Assembly: GCF_017814435.1 (NCBI RefSeq)
Contig: NZ_JAGJCB010000006.1
Location: forward strand, 155,993-219,992
Origin: Mariniflexile gromovii
GTDB lineage: Bacteria; Bacteroidota; Bacteroidia; Flavobacteriales; Flavobacteriaceae
DNA: 64,000 nt
Direction of reading: 5' to 3'
Shown here one piece after another: positions 28,289 through 36,687 of the stretch. Numbering within the stretch: the first letter of the stretch is position 1; every line of letters begins with the position of its first letter. Position numbers and translations under genes: made by a program. The notes beneath the pieces were generated by a model that saw only the letters and a program-made list of their open reading frames with translations, was not told the origin of the DNA and searched no databases.

Positions 28289-28773
28289 ACCTCATGAAGA
28301 CAATGAAATTAGTATTACTGGTATTATTTGTATCCCTTCAATCTTGTGATAAAGATGACGCAGACCCTTTTGTAGATTTAAAAGCGGAAAACACAACTTA
28401 TGAATTGGTTTCCAAAACAACAGCAACAACTGGTATTGTTAGAATTACTGGTCATATAAAAAATGTTGGAAATACCACTTACACTTCAGGCTCCAATCAA
28501 CAATTAGCACAATTATTAGAACATCCATTGGGTACTACAACCAATAACGTAGTTGCAACTTCAAATATATCTACTTCTTTAAATGCAGGTGCAGAAGTAA
28601 GTTTTAGCTACACCAGAAACTGGGATATTGCCATTGAGTTTCAACCGGAAATTATTTTAAGAATTTCATATGACCCCGACATTCTTATTGATGGAAACTC
28701 CAATAATGATGATATGGACTCCAGCAACAATTCATTCACTTTAGATGGAACAGCGATTAATTATTTATTCTAA
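28285..28773 (+). CDS. Lipoprotein with CARDB-like beta-sandwich
   Basis: This 162-aa protein has a lipoprotein signal peptide with the lipobox cysteine in 'LQSCDKDD'. The Asp/Lys-rich residues after the Cys are typical of Bacteroidota surface-lipoprotein export. The mature part ('ITGHIKNVGNTTYTSGSN', then 'VSFSYTRNW') resembles CARDB-type adhesion beta-sandwiches, a weak assignment. ATGs at 28285, 28294 and 28303 are all possible; the first is coupled to the 51-aa ORF. It is 5 bases from the LRR lipoprotein start, so same operon. The ligand and function are unknown. Confidence 0.7.
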   Translation: MNLMKTMKLVLLVLFVSLQSCDKDDADPFVDLKAENTTYELVSKTTATTGIVRITGHIKNVGNTTYTSGSNQQLAQLLEHPLGTTTNNVVATSNISTSLNAGAEVSFSYTRNWDIAIEFQPEIILRISYDPDILIDGNSNNDDMDSSNNSFTLDGTAINYLF

Positions 28774-28777
28774 AACC

Positions 28778-29509
28778 ATGAAAACAAACCTTTACATATT
28801 ACTTGTTTTATTAACCTTCATTAGCTGTAATAAAGATGATGATGCTCCAGCACAAACCATCTCACAAAGAGACGCTTTAATTGCTTTAAACAACGCAAAC
28901 CCTGGAAACACCTTAAACTGGGATATATCTTCAACCGATATAAGTACGTGGGAAAACCTTTCTGTGAATAGTGATGGAAAAGTGACCAACTTAAACCTTA
29001 TTTCAAAAGGATTAACTACCATTCCTAGTGAAATTGGGGTATTAACAGAGCTCACATTTTTAGAACTTAGAAGCAATGCTATTACCAACATCCCCAATGA
29101 AATTGGCAACCTAAACAAACTTTCATATTTAGGCTTGAACAACAACCATATCTCTAGTTTACCCAACACCATGTCCAACATGAGCCTATTGGACAGATTG
29201 TTTGTTTACAATAACAATTTAACGAGTATTCCCAGTGAGATAGGAAATATAACAACTTTAATAAGACTTGAATTAGGAGCAAATGCTATTACAAGTATTC
29301 CAAGTTCTTTGGGCCAACTCACAAACTTAGAATATTTAAGTTTTTATAGCAATGACATTTCTACGGTACCTATGCAATTAAGCAACCTAACAAGCCTAAT
29401 GACTTTAGATCTTTCATCAAACAGTATAACCTCCGTTCCATCAGTGGTATGTGATTTAGAGTTCACGGGAACTACCATAGTAATAGACGCTGGTGTAACG
29501 TGCAATTAA
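28778..29509 (+). CDS. Leucine-rich repeat lipoprotein
   Basis: This 243-aa lipoprotein has its lipobox in 'FISCNKDDD'. An N-terminal cap segment ('WDISSTDISTW') is followed by about seven 23-residue leucine-rich repeats of the type 'LTSIPSEIGNITTLIRLEL' and a cysteine-bearing end ('VTCN'). The repeats form a solenoid used for protein-protein contact, and cell-surface exposure is suggested by the acidic run after the lipid-anchored Cys. The ATG at 28778 is chosen because it starts the signal peptide; an in-frame upstream ATG at 28745 lies inside the preceding gene. It is part of the exported-protein operon downstream of the hybrid regulator. Confidence 0.85.
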   Translation: MKTNLYILLVLLTFISCNKDDDAPAQTISQRDALIALNNANPGNTLNWDISSTDISTWENLSVNSDGKVTNLNLISKGLTTIPSEIGVLTELTFLELRSNAITNIPNEIGNLNKLSYLGLNNNHISSLPNTMSNMSLLDRLFVYNNNLTSIPSEIGNITTLIRLELGANAITSIPSSLGQLTNLEYLSFYSNDISTVPMQLSNLTSLMTLDLSSNSITSVPSVVCDLEFTGTTIVIDAGVTCN

Positions 29510-29520
29510 AAATTTCAACC

Positions 29521-30792
29521 ATGAAAAAAATAATTTTATTAATGCTCATAGTGTTTACAATACCATGTAGAGCACAGTTACTAAAAAAATTAGGAAAAAA
29601 AGCCGAACAAGCGGCAGAACGTACCGTAGAGCGACGGGTGGAAAAAGAAGCATCAAAAAAAACAGACCAAGCGCTTGATAGCGTTTTTGGAACTGGTGAA
29701 AATAAACCCAAAAAAGAAAAAAGCACAAAAAAGGAAGATGTTGCAAACATTGGTTCAAACGAAAATAAATCAGGAAGCAAAAAAACCAATCAGGATATTG
29801 TCAGTCGCAGTTCATTCTTCCCCAATGGCGATGTTATTTTTGAAGAAACATTTAAGGAAGACACACAAGGCAATTTTCCGGCCAATTGGGAAACCAACTC
29901 TGGCGGGGAAATTATTTTGGTGAATGGCAATAAAGCACTCAAACTTTACCCCAATAGTTTGTGCATAACCAATATGAAGCTATTACCTGAAAACTATGCC
30001 TTGGATTTTGATTTTATAACCGGAAATTTAGATTACAAAGAATTGAGCGGTTCTGAATTTATGGTTCAGTTTGTAAAAGAAAACAAGCTTAATAAAGATT
30101 TAAAACAACGGGCTGAATTCCATTTTTCACTATGGCAAGGAAGTGCCTTGCCAAGAAAAATATTTGTTGAGAATTTTGGTGTAGCAAATAAAATTAAAAA
30201 CAGCATTGATTTTGACATGAACACCAAATTCAATAAATCAGTTCATGTAACCTGTGTAGTGAATGGCAAACGTTTAAGGGTTTACATGGATAATGAAAAA
30301 GTTATAGACTTACCCTCCTTTTTACAAGACGGTTTAGGAAGATACATTCAATTTTACTTAAAAGGTACAAAACCGCAATTAAACCATATTGTAGCCATTT
30401 CAAATATTAAAATCACTGAAGAAGGTGAAGATATTCGTTCATTAATTTTAAAAGGCGGATTTAGTACCACTAAAATTCTTTTCGATTCCGGTTCAGATAA
30501 AATAAAAAATGAATCATTCTCCTATTTAGATAAAATTGGAAATGTTTTAAAAGGCGATACAAGCATTAAATTAAAAATTATTGGTCACACCGATAGCGAT
30601 GGCGATACCAAAGCCAATTTAGGGTTATCGCAAAAACGAGCTGCATCGGTTAAAAAATACCTCTTAGAACACTTTAAAATAGCGGAAGCATCTATACAAA
30701 CCGATGGCAAAGGTGAAAGTGAACCAATAGCAAACAATGCAACCAGTGAGGGAAAAGCACAAAACAGACGTGTAGAATTTAAAAAACTATAA
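29521..30792 (+). CDS. OmpA-family envelope protein with laminin-like middle domain
   Basis: This 423-aa protein has a signal peptide ending at 'PCRAQ'. A highly charged helical stretch (~25-95) with 'KKLGKKAEQAAERTVERRVEKE'-like character follows. A beta-sandwich-like region (~105-300, 'FEETFKEDTQGNFPANW') comes next, and the C-terminal OmpA peptidoglycan-binding domain (~315-423) closes the protein. That domain shows 'ILFDSGSDKI', 'IIGHTDSDGD', 'LSQKRAASVKKYL', 'GKGESEP' and 'NRRVEF'. The OmpA domain anchors it to the cell wall from the periplasm. It starts 11 bases after the LRR gene. The middle domain's ligand is unknown. Confidence 0.85.
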   Translation: MKKIILLMLIVFTIPCRAQLLKKLGKKAEQAAERTVERRVEKEASKKTDQALDSVFGTGENKPKKEKSTKKEDVANIGSNENKSGSKKTNQDIVSRSSFFPNGDVIFEETFKEDTQGNFPANWETNSGGEIILVNGNKALKLYPNSLCITNMKLLPENYALDFDFITGNLDYKELSGSEFMVQFVKENKLNKDLKQRAEFHFSLWQGSALPRKIFVENFGVANKIKNSIDFDMNTKFNKSVHVTCVVNGKRLRVYMDNEKVIDLPSFLQDGLGRYIQFYLKGTKPQLNHIVAISNIKITEEGEDIRSLILKGGFSTTKILFDSGSDKIKNESFSYLDKIGNVLKGDTSIKLKIIGHTDSDGDTKANLGLSQKRAASVKKYLLEHFKIAEASIQTDGKGESEPIANNATSEGKAQNRRVEFKKL

Positions 30793-30804
30793 ACTATATA
30801 GATC

Positions 30805-31212
30805 ATGAAAACAACAACATACCTAGTACTTGCAATCTTTATATTGCTTAATTCTTGTAGTAAAAATGACGATCCAGAACCAACTACCGAAGAATTATTG
30901 ATTTCGGGAAAATGGTTCTTCAATAAATACAATGGCGAAGATATAAACTCTTGCGAACGACAAACTTATTTTCATTTTACCGATGCCAATTCATTAATTG
31001 TGGAATCATTTGCTTTCAATTCAAGCTCTATGGTTTGTCAATCTGGTGGTTTAATTGGATACTCCTATACTATAAATTCCAACAACGAAATTATAACAAC
31101 TGGTGGTGGTACTATTTTAACGTTCCAAATAAAATCCATTTCCCAAACCAGTTTGGTACTGGTTAGGCAAATATCCTCAGGAGCTCTCATTGAAACAACT
31201 TTTATAAAATAG
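30805..31212 (+). CDS. Lipocalin-like lipoprotein
   Basis: This 135-aa lipoprotein has its lipobox in 'LLNSCSKNDDPEP'. The mature region begins 'LLISGKWFFNKYNG', the G-x-W opening of lipocalin-like barrels in Bacteroidota. A run of short beta strands follows, ending in 'LVLVRQ'. The ligand is unknown. It lies 12 bases after the OmpA gene and 5 bases before the next, which fits a single operon. Confidence 0.72.
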   Translation: MKTTTYLVLAIFILLNSCSKNDDPEPTTEELLISGKWFFNKYNGEDINSCERQTYFHFTDANSLIVESFAFNSSSMVCQSGGLIGYSYTINSNNEIITTGGGTILTFQIKSISQTSLVLVRQISSGALIETTFIK

Positions 31213-31217
31213 GTGCG

Positions 31218-32261
31218 ATGAAAGTTGCTTGTTTCCTTATTTGCCTTAGCTTTTGTTTTGTTTCATTCGGACAGCGGAATTTATTTTTTCATCCAGATGA
31301 TGAAACCGTTCAAGACACCGTTAGAACACGTTCAGGAAATATGCCCATTACTTTTGAGGATTATGATCCAAATGAAACCATATCATTTGATAAAAAAATT
31401 ACGTTTTCATTTAGTTCCAATTCTGGAACCTCAACTACCAGTGAATTTCTTGTAAACACCAATAAGGGCTATATGGCAATGAACAAAGAGATGATGGAGC
31501 GTATGATTGGGATGGAATTCCCGCATAATAACGATGTAAAAGTACATTACAGGGTTACCAACACTAAAGGAAAAACCTTTTATTACATGGAGCTTAATGG
31601 TGTAAAACAAGTCATTAATAGATCGCCAATAAGTGAGGTTTCTATAGATGAAACCAATATGTCGGTAGCTAAATTCAACCGGAATTATTCACCAACTGGA
31701 AATAACCTGAACATAAGTAGCCAGAATTACAATTCAGTTGAATATCAAAGCAACAACTCAAGTCCAGAAAATGAGTATTATGTTTATGTAGCAGACCAAA
31801 ACAGTGTAAATATCAACCCAAATTCCAACCCAAAAACTGCCGGTATTTTTGGTTTAGGCTATATTTTTAATAATAACAAAACGCAACTGGTTACTCGGGT
31901 TGAAAACGAAAAAGGCACTGCAGAAATTGAAAATATTGAAGATGTTTCCATTGGTATTGATGGTAACTCCTATAGAAGGCGTGAAAACATTGTGGCCGAT
32001 GACCATGAACGGGTTACCAATGTAAAAGAAGATTATTTAACTAAAAAGCAAGAATATATCAACCGTTCATCAAACGCACAACGAACCATTTCTAACAAAG
32101 AACAAGAAATTCTTAATGTAGAACTTGAAATGGAAGCCAAAAGAAAAAGCGCCATGAACAAATACATTGAAGATGGTGCACCCGCAGAACAAAATGCACA
32201 ATATGCCCTTGAAAGTTACGATCCAAAGGATGCTATTGAAGTAAAAAAAATTGGAGTGTGA
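31218..32261 (+). CDS. Secreted protein, reading frame cut at an A8 tract
   Basis: This 347-aa product has a signal peptide ending at 'FVSFGQ', a beta-rich middle, and a charged, probably coiled-coil C-terminal part ('SNKEQEILNVELEMEAKRK'). The frame ends at TGA 32259 just after a run of eight A's (32243-32250). Removing one A joins it without interruption to 32251-32514, continuing the coiled coil as 'VKKLECEKRILIIEKKLERM'. I do not recognise the family. The intact ancestor would be about 430 aa. It is either a recent frameshift, slippage-controlled expression, or a sequencing error in the homopolymer. Confidence 0.7.
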   Translation: MKVACFLICLSFCFVSFGQRNLFFHPDDETVQDTVRTRSGNMPITFEDYDPNETISFDKKITFSFSSNSGTSTTSEFLVNTNKGYMAMNKEMMERMIGMEFPHNNDVKVHYRVTNTKGKTFYYMELNGVKQVINRSPISEVSIDETNMSVAKFNRNYSPTGNNLNISSQNYNSVEYQSNNSSPENEYYVYVADQNSVNINPNSNPKTAGIFGLGYIFNNNKTQLVTRVENEKGTAEIENIEDVSIGIDGNSYRRRENIVADDHERVTNVKEDYLTKKQEYINRSSNAQRTISNKEQEILNVELEMEAKRKSAMNKYIEDGAPAEQNAQYALESYDPKDAIEVKKIGV

Positions 32262-32514
32262 GAAACGTATCTTAATTATTGAAAAAAAACTTGAGCGTAT
32301 GGGTACAAACAATCCAGATACTAGAAAACTTCAAAATGAAAAAACATGTTTGGAATCTAAAATAATCGATTATAAAAAAGCTCAAGATGAAATGGATGCT
32401 ATAAAGAACAGAAATTCAGACAACACCTATAAAGGTAATACAGAAAAAATGACCTATTATTTTTCCAATGTTGTGCCTAACATTATGGCAAATCCTTGTT
32501 TGGGCAATAACTAG
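32251..32514 (+). pseudogene. Displaced C-terminal part of the preceding protein
   Basis: This 87-codon open frame continues the coiled-coil region of 31218-32261 in the +1 frame. Its only early starts are TTG 32251, inside the preceding frame, and ATG 32299, and it has no leader of its own. Paired cysteines occur near its N-terminus and end ('ECEKR', 'KTCLESK', 'NPCLGNN'). It is most simply the 3' part of a frameshifted gene. Confidence 0.6.
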
Positions 32515-32544
32515 AAAAGCTAAATGCTTAAAATCTCAAAAAAT

Positions 32545-32608
32545 AAAAATACCAAATTCCAATATTTGAGGAATTAAATCCTTCTATTCGAATTTGGATT
32601 TTATTTTT
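32545..32608. terminator. Hairpin terminator between convergent genes
   Basis: CCAAATTC (32552-32559) pairs with GAATTTGG (32590-32597). A T-rich run follows on the plus strand and an A-rich run precedes it, so it could serve both the envelope operon and the minus-strand TerB-like gene. Confidence 0.55.
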
Positions 32609-32618
32609 GACTTTTCAC

Positions 32619-33029
32619 CTAATTGTATTGTGTTTTAAAAATATCTATTAAAACGTCTGGTGGAACAATTTTATTTGGAAAACTTTCCATTAAATATAAA
32701 ACCTTTGTAATAGATTCATGACTTAATCCCATACGCAAACCAAAATTATATAATTTGATGGCGTTTTTTGAATTGTTATCGCCGTTATCACCATCAATGT
32801 TCATCAATAACACCAATCTGTGGAATTGAACAATACGTTCGCTATGCGATTTTAAATGAATATAATTAATTGGATGTTCAATTAAATAGTCAAAATCTTC
32901 CCGTGAAATTTCAAGTTGTTTTGCAACACCTAATAAAAAATTATATTCCATATGCTTTATGTCTTTATCGTACTTGGCGAAAGCTATCATTTCGGATAGC
33001 AAACTTAGTTTTTCTACTCTATTAATCAT
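32619..33029 (-). CDS. TerB-like domain protein
   Basis: This 136-aa soluble helical protein contains 'LSLLSEMIAFAKYDKDIKHMEYNFLLGVAKQLEI', the layout of the TerB/TerB-like co-domain: two helices around an acidic loop, then an 'F..LI' helix. The family is linked to tellurite resistance and membrane-stress modules, but the domain occurs in many contexts and no other ter gene is nearby. TATCTTTA lies upstream on the minus strand, one mismatch from the -7 consensus. It converges with the envelope operon across a hairpin terminator. Confidence 0.7.
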   Translation of the reverse strand: MINRVEKLSLLSEMIAFAKYDKDIKHMEYNFLLGVAKQLEISREDFDYLIEHPINYIHLKSHSERIVQFHRLVLLMNIDGDNGDNNSKNAIKLYNFGLRMGLSHESITKVLYLMESFPNKIVPPDVLIDIFKTQYN

Positions 33030-33088
33030 GTCGTGAGGGATTAATTAATTAATAACCTAAAGATAAGCAGAACAGTAATTTAATAATC

Positions 33089-33241
33089 GTGGATATTCCG
33101 CAACTTATCGAAAACACAGGAGTAGTTAATCGTGAATTTTATTTACTTCATCTCAAAAAAGGGAATTCAGTTTATAAAAAATTGACATTTTTATACAATA
33201 TAAATAAAGTTACTATTTTATACATATTTGATTATCAGTGA
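33089..33241 (+). CDS. Possible 50-aa small ORF (GTG start)
   Basis: This lies in the 348-base gap between the divergent TerB-like and DUF1456 genes. It starts at GTG 33089 and reads 'VDIPQLIENTGVVNREFYLL', with a composition like a real protein in its first 35 residues. There is no recognised family, no obvious promoter and no partner. It may be a short gene or the decayed start of one. Confidence 0.25.
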   Translation: MDIPQLIENTGVVNREFYLLHLKKGNSVYKKLTFLYNINKVTILYIFDYQ

Positions 33242-33307
33242 TTTAAAACAAAATAACGTAAAATAATTAAAACATTTTTTAAAGTACCTTTACAAAAAAT
33301 ATAAAAA

Positions 33308-33365
33308 CGCTAGAAAAGCATCGTGATAGATTCATTATCGATAAACGGTAGCTTTTATTTTAGCG
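33308..33365 (+). promoter_or_regulatory. Structured leader hairpin before DUF1456 gene
   Basis: CGCTA with AAAAGC (from 33308) pairs with GCTTTT and TAGCG (ending 33365), leaving a small asymmetric bulge. The inner region has a further ATCG/CGAT pairing. It ends 12 bases before the ATG at 33378, and TACCTTTA upstream is one mismatch from a -7 box, so it would be transcribed as part of the 5' UTR. Confidence 0.4.
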
Positions 33366-33377
33366 AAAAATAAACAT

Positions 33378-33746
33378 ATGACAAATAACGATATACTGAA
33401 AAAATTGCGTGTTGCTTTAAAGCTTAGAGATGACGATATTGTTAAGATTTTAGAGTTTGTAGATTTTAGAATTTCCAAGAGCGAACTAGGTGCTTTTTTT
33501 AGAAGTGAAGACCACCCAAAGTATATGGAATGTGGCGACCAAATTTTACGAAACTTTTTAAACGGTTTGGTTATTCACTTACGTGGACCCATGCCGGAAA
33601 AAAAATCAAACTCCAATAAAGGAGAAATTCCAAAATCCAAAGCTGGGACTGAACAAGGCGAAGCTTCCGCGAAAGCGCAACCCAAAAAATTTATAAAAAA
33701 GAAAAGTTTATTACATTCTAAAACAAACAAAAAGAGCAACGGTTAA
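33378..33746 (+). CDS. DUF1456 family protein, single-repeat form
   Basis: This 122-aa protein opens with 'NNDILKKLRVALKLRDDDIVKIL' and 'SELGAFFRSEDHPKY', the DUF1456 (YehS-type) signature; the biochemical role is unknown. Enterobacterial YehS has two such repeats in ~156 aa. Here one repeat of ~70 residues is followed by a Lys/Ser-rich tail of ~50, which may bind nucleic acid (inference from charge). The terminator hairpin overlaps the stop codon. Confidence 0.82.
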   Translation: MTNNDILKKLRVALKLRDDDIVKILEFVDFRISKSELGAFFRSEDHPKYMECGDQILRNFLNGLVIHLRGPMPEKKSNSNKGEIPKSKAGTEQGEASAKAQPKKFIKKKSLLHSKTNKKSNG

Positions 33747-33762
33747 GATTGCTCTTTTGTTT
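33731..33762 (+). terminator. Intrinsic terminator of DUF1456 gene
   Basis: AAAGAGCAA (33731-33739) pairs perfectly with TTGCTCTTT (33749-33757), followed by a T-rich run. The gene's TAA stop lies in the loop. Confidence 0.8.
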
Positions 33763-33771
33763 TATAATATA

Positions 33772-33798
33772 CCTACAAGGTTTTTGAAACCTTGCAGG
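33772..33798. repeat. CCTACAAGGTTT / AAACCTTGCAGG palindrome
   Basis: This is a 12-bp near-perfect hairpin (11/12) with a 3-base loop, lying between the convergent DUF1456 and sucC genes. It can act as a structural terminator for either strand. I recall the same sequence as a widespread intergenic repeat in Bacteroidota genomes. Confidence 0.65.
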
Positions 33799-33805
33799 AC
33801 AGAAA

Positions 33806-34999
33806 TTATGAAGCCAATACTTGTTGTACTTTATCTGCTGCTTCTTGAAATTCAGTAGCACTTAATACCGCTAAACCAGAATTGTCAATTAACTCTTTTG
33901 CAATATCTGCATTGGTTCCTTGTAAACGCACAATAATTGGCACGTTGATGGTTCCCATATTTTTATAAGCGTCAATAACACCTTGCGCTACACGATTACA
34001 ACGTACAATACCACCAAAAATGTTAATTAAGATGGCTTTTACAGCTGGATCTTTTAATATGATTTTAAATGCAGCTTCAACACGCGCAGCATCTGCAGTT
34101 CCACCAACATCTAAAAAGTTTGCTGGCTCTCCACCTGAATGCTTAATTAAATCCATAGTTGCCATTGCTAAACCTGCACCATTAACCATACATCCAACAT
34201 TTCCGTCTAAATCTACGTAGTTTAAACCTAACTCACCTGCTTCAACTTCAATAGCACTTTCTTCACGTACATCGCGTAAATCAACATAATTTTTATGTCT
34301 AAAAAGTGAGTTGTCATCTATAGTTACTTTAGCATCAACGGCTAATATTTTATTATCACTTGTTTTTAAAACCGGATTGATTTCAAATAAAGAAGAATCA
34401 GATTTTACGTAAGCAGTATAAAGATTGGTAACAAACTTGGTCATTTCTTTAAAAGCGTTACCAGATAATCCTAAATTAAAAGCAATGCGTCTTGCTTGAA
34501 AAGGTAGCATGCCAACGGCTGGATCAATTTCTTCAGTAAAAATTAAATGAGGAGTTTCTTCAGCAACGGTTTCTATGTCCATACCACCTTCGGTAGAATA
34601 CATAATCATGTTACGTCCTGTTGCTCTATTCAATAAAACAGAAACATAAAACTCGCTCGTTTCACTTTCTCCTGGATAATAAACATCCTCGGCAACCAAC
34701 ACTTGGTGTACTTTTTTACCAGCAGCCGATGTTTGAGGTGTTACTAGGTTCATCCCAATAATTTTTCCTGCAATTTCTTCTACTTCTTTAATATTTTTAG
34801 CAAGTTTTACACCGCCACCTTTACCACGTCCACCAGCATGAACTTGTGCTTTTATAACATACCAACTAGTACCAGTTTCGGCAGTTAGTTGTTTTGCAGC
34901 TGTTACTGCCTCTTGTGCATTTTGGGCAACAATACCACGTTGGATACGCACGCCAAAACTGCTTAATATTTCTTTACCTTGATATTCGTGTAAATTCAT
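33806..34999 (-). CDS. sucC: Succinyl-CoA synthetase beta subunit (ADP-forming)
   Basis: This 397-aa enzyme subunit of the TCA cycle couples succinyl-CoA to succinate conversion with nucleotide phosphorylation. The N-terminal ATP-grasp domain starts '[17 protein letters not shown]' and contains '[20 protein letters not shown]' near 50. The C-terminal CoA-ligase domain includes '[18 protein letters not shown]', '[14 protein letters not shown]' and '[10 protein letters not shown]'. The length is typical (~390). The alpha subunit gene sucD is not adjacent in this window, which is common in Flavobacteriaceae. A full consensus promoter precedes it on the minus strand. Confidence 0.97.
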   Translation of the reverse strand: MNLHEYQGKEILSSFGVRIQRGIVAQNAQEAVTAAKQLTAETGTSWYVIKAQVHAGGRGKGGGVKLAKNIKEVEEIAGKIIGMNLVTPQTSAAGKKVHQVLVAEDVYYPGESETSEFYVSVLLNRATGRNMIMYSTEGGMDIETVAEETPHLIFTEEIDPAVGMLPFQARRIAFNLGLSGNAFKEMTKFVTNLYTAYVKSDSSLFEINPVLKTSDNKILAVDAKVTIDDNSLFRHKNYVDLRDVREESAIEVEAGELGLNYVDLDGNVGCMVNGAGLAMATMDLIKHSGGEPANFLDVGGTADAARVEAAFKIILKDPAVKAILINIFGGIVRCNRVAQGVIDAYKNMGTINVPIIVRLQGTNADIAKELIDNSGLAVLSATEFQEAADKVQQVLAS

Positions 35000-35025
35000 A
35001 ATTTGCTAAATAGTTATAAGATGCG

Positions 35026-35055
35026 CAAATGTAACAATTAATTGATAATTGACAA
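35026..35055 (-). promoter_or_regulatory. sucC promoter (TTG-N19-TACATTTG)
   Basis: On the minus strand, TTG (35053-35055) and an exact TACATTTG (35026-35033) are separated by 19 bases, the Bacteroidota -33/-7 layout. The -7 box ends 26 bases before the sucC ATG. The spacer is built from the local TCAATTA-type AT repeat. Confidence 0.7.
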
Positions 35056-35105
35056 TTATCTATTGACAATTAAACTATCATTAATTATCTTTTGTTAATT
35101 ATTTA
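35034..35105. repeat. Degenerate AATTGACAATTA-type AT-rich repeat
   Basis: The sucC-lysA divergent spacer holds several imperfect copies of (A)ATTGACAATTA and its reverse complement. It is related to the perfect TTAACAA tandem at the end of cca and to 57013-57055. Confidence 0.6.
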
Positions 35106-35164
35106 ACAATTTGTTTAATTTGTTTAATTTTTTATTTATTTCTTTTTTATTGATACGAAAGAAA

Positions 35165-35172
35165 TATCTTTG
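35165..35172 (+). promoter_or_regulatory. lysA -7 box TATCTTTG
   Basis: This is an exact TAnnTTTG match ending 16 bases before the lysA ATG. No clear -33 element is seen at the expected distance. Confidence 0.55.
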
Positions 35173-35188
35173 ACAAAAATTTAAAATT

Positions 35189-36424
35189 ATGTTGGAAAAT
35201 CAATTGCTGAAAATTGCACAAGATTTTGGGAGTCCGGTATATGTTTATGATGCCGAAAAAATTGAATATCAATACAAAAGATTAACAAATGCTTTTAAAA
35301 CTGTAAAAAGTCTTAAAATAAACTATGCAGTTAAAGCACTATCAAACATATCTATATTAAAACTTTTCAATTCATTAGGTTCTGGAATTGATACCGTTTC
35401 CATTCAAGAAGTTCAATTAGGTTTAGCGGCTGGTTTTACTCCAGATCAAATAATTTTCACACCAAATGGCGTTTCTTTAAATGAAATTGAAGAAGCTGCC
35501 AAATTGGGTGTAAAAATTAATATCGACAACCTGTCTATTTTAGAACAGTTTGGAACAAAACACCCAAAAACACCGGTTTGTATCCGTATCAACCCACACG
35601 TTATGGCTGGCGGAAATGCCAATATTTCAGTGGGCCACATCGATTCTAAATTCGGAATTTCCATTCACCAAATACCTCATATTTTACGTATTGTTGAAAA
35701 CACAAAAATGACAATCAACGGTATTCATATGCATACTGGTAGTGATATTTTGGATATTGAAGTATTTCTCTATGCCAGTGAAATTTTGTTTGAAACCGCA
35801 AAACAATTCAAGAATTTAGATTTTATTGATTTTGGTTCTGGTTTTAAAGTACCTTACAAACCTGGTGATATTGAAACAAATATTGAGGAACTAGGCGAAA
35901 AATTATCGGCTAAATTCAATGCGTTTTGCAAAGAATATGGAAAAGATTTAACCTTAGCTTTTGAACCAGGTAAATTTTTAGTGAGTGAGTCTGGAAATTT
36001 CTTAACCAAAGTAAACGCTATTAAGCAAACTACCTCTACGGTTTTTGCTCAAGTAGATTCTGGTTTTAACCATTTAATTCGCCCTATGTTTTATGGGTCG
36101 CACCACGAAATTATCAATATTTCAAATCCTAAAGGACGCGAACGCTTTTACACCGTGGTGGGCTACATTTGTGAAACAGATACGTTTGGTAACAACCGTA
36201 GAATTAACGAAATTAATGAAGGTGATGTGTTATGCTTTAAAAATGCTGGTGCATACTGCTTCTCTATGGCAAGTAACTATAATTCCAGATTCCGTCCTGC
36301 GGAAGTATTATGGTACAACAATGAAGCGCATTTAATAAGAAAAAGAGAAACATTTGATGATATTATAAATAATCAAATAGAAGTAAATTTTGCTAGTAAA
36401 AAGGAAAAACAATTAGTTAAATAA
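35189..36424 (+). CDS. lysA: Diaminopimelate decarboxylase
   Basis: This 411-aa PLP enzyme converts meso-diaminopimelate to lysine, the last step of lysine synthesis. PLP-binding Lys49 lies in 'NYAVKAL'. Other family landmarks are 'IRINPHVMAGGNANISVGHIDSKFGI', 'GIHMHTGSDI', 'DFGSGFKVPY', 'AFEPGKFLV' and 'VGYICETDTFGNN', the last holding the Cys contributed across the dimer. 'NAGAYCFSMASNYN' closes the active site. Length is normal. It is divergent from sucC, has its own -7 box, and is followed by a strong intrinsic terminator. Confidence 0.96.
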   Translation: MLENQLLKIAQDFGSPVYVYDAEKIEYQYKRLTNAFKTVKSLKINYAVKALSNISILKLFNSLGSGIDTVSIQEVQLGLAAGFTPDQIIFTPNGVSLNEIEEAAKLGVKINIDNLSILEQFGTKHPKTPVCIRINPHVMAGGNANISVGHIDSKFGISIHQIPHILRIVENTKMTINGIHMHTGSDILDIEVFLYASEILFETAKQFKNLDFIDFGSGFKVPYKPGDIETNIEELGEKLSAKFNAFCKEYGKDLTLAFEPGKFLVSESGNFLTKVNAIKQTTSTVFAQVDSGFNHLIRPMFYGSHHEIINISNPKGRERFYTVVGYICETDTFGNNRRINEINEGDVLCFKNAGAYCFSMASNYNSRFRPAEVLWYNNEAHLIRKRETFDDIINNQIEVNFASKKEKQLVK

Positions 36425-36447
36425 CCTTTACCAATTAAACCGTTTTT

Positions 36448-36478
36448 AAATGCTCAACAAATGTTGAGCATTTTTTTG
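36448..36478 (+). terminator. Intrinsic terminator after lysA
   Basis: AAATGCTCAACA (36448-36459) and TGTTGAGCATTT (36462-36473) form a perfect 12-bp stem with a two-base loop, followed by a run of T's. Confidence 0.92.
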
Positions 36479-36687
36479 TTACATAACATATTAAATTAAT
36501 AATATTCAAATAAGTTGTTAAATTTCAATATTTTCTTTAATATTATATAAATTTTTCCCCTAAGTCTTTTTTATTGATAGTATTAAACAAAAAAGACCAG
36601 TATGTTTCACGCACTCTCAACAGATTTCTTTAGGTCAATCTTCACACCTTACATATTATATGTATTTAATAATCAAATACTTATATA

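Noticed and set aside
29472..29789. 105-codon minus-strand ORF at the LRR-OmpA junction
   Set aside because: It is antisense to two well-supported genes and its residues reflect the lysine-rich region read backwards.
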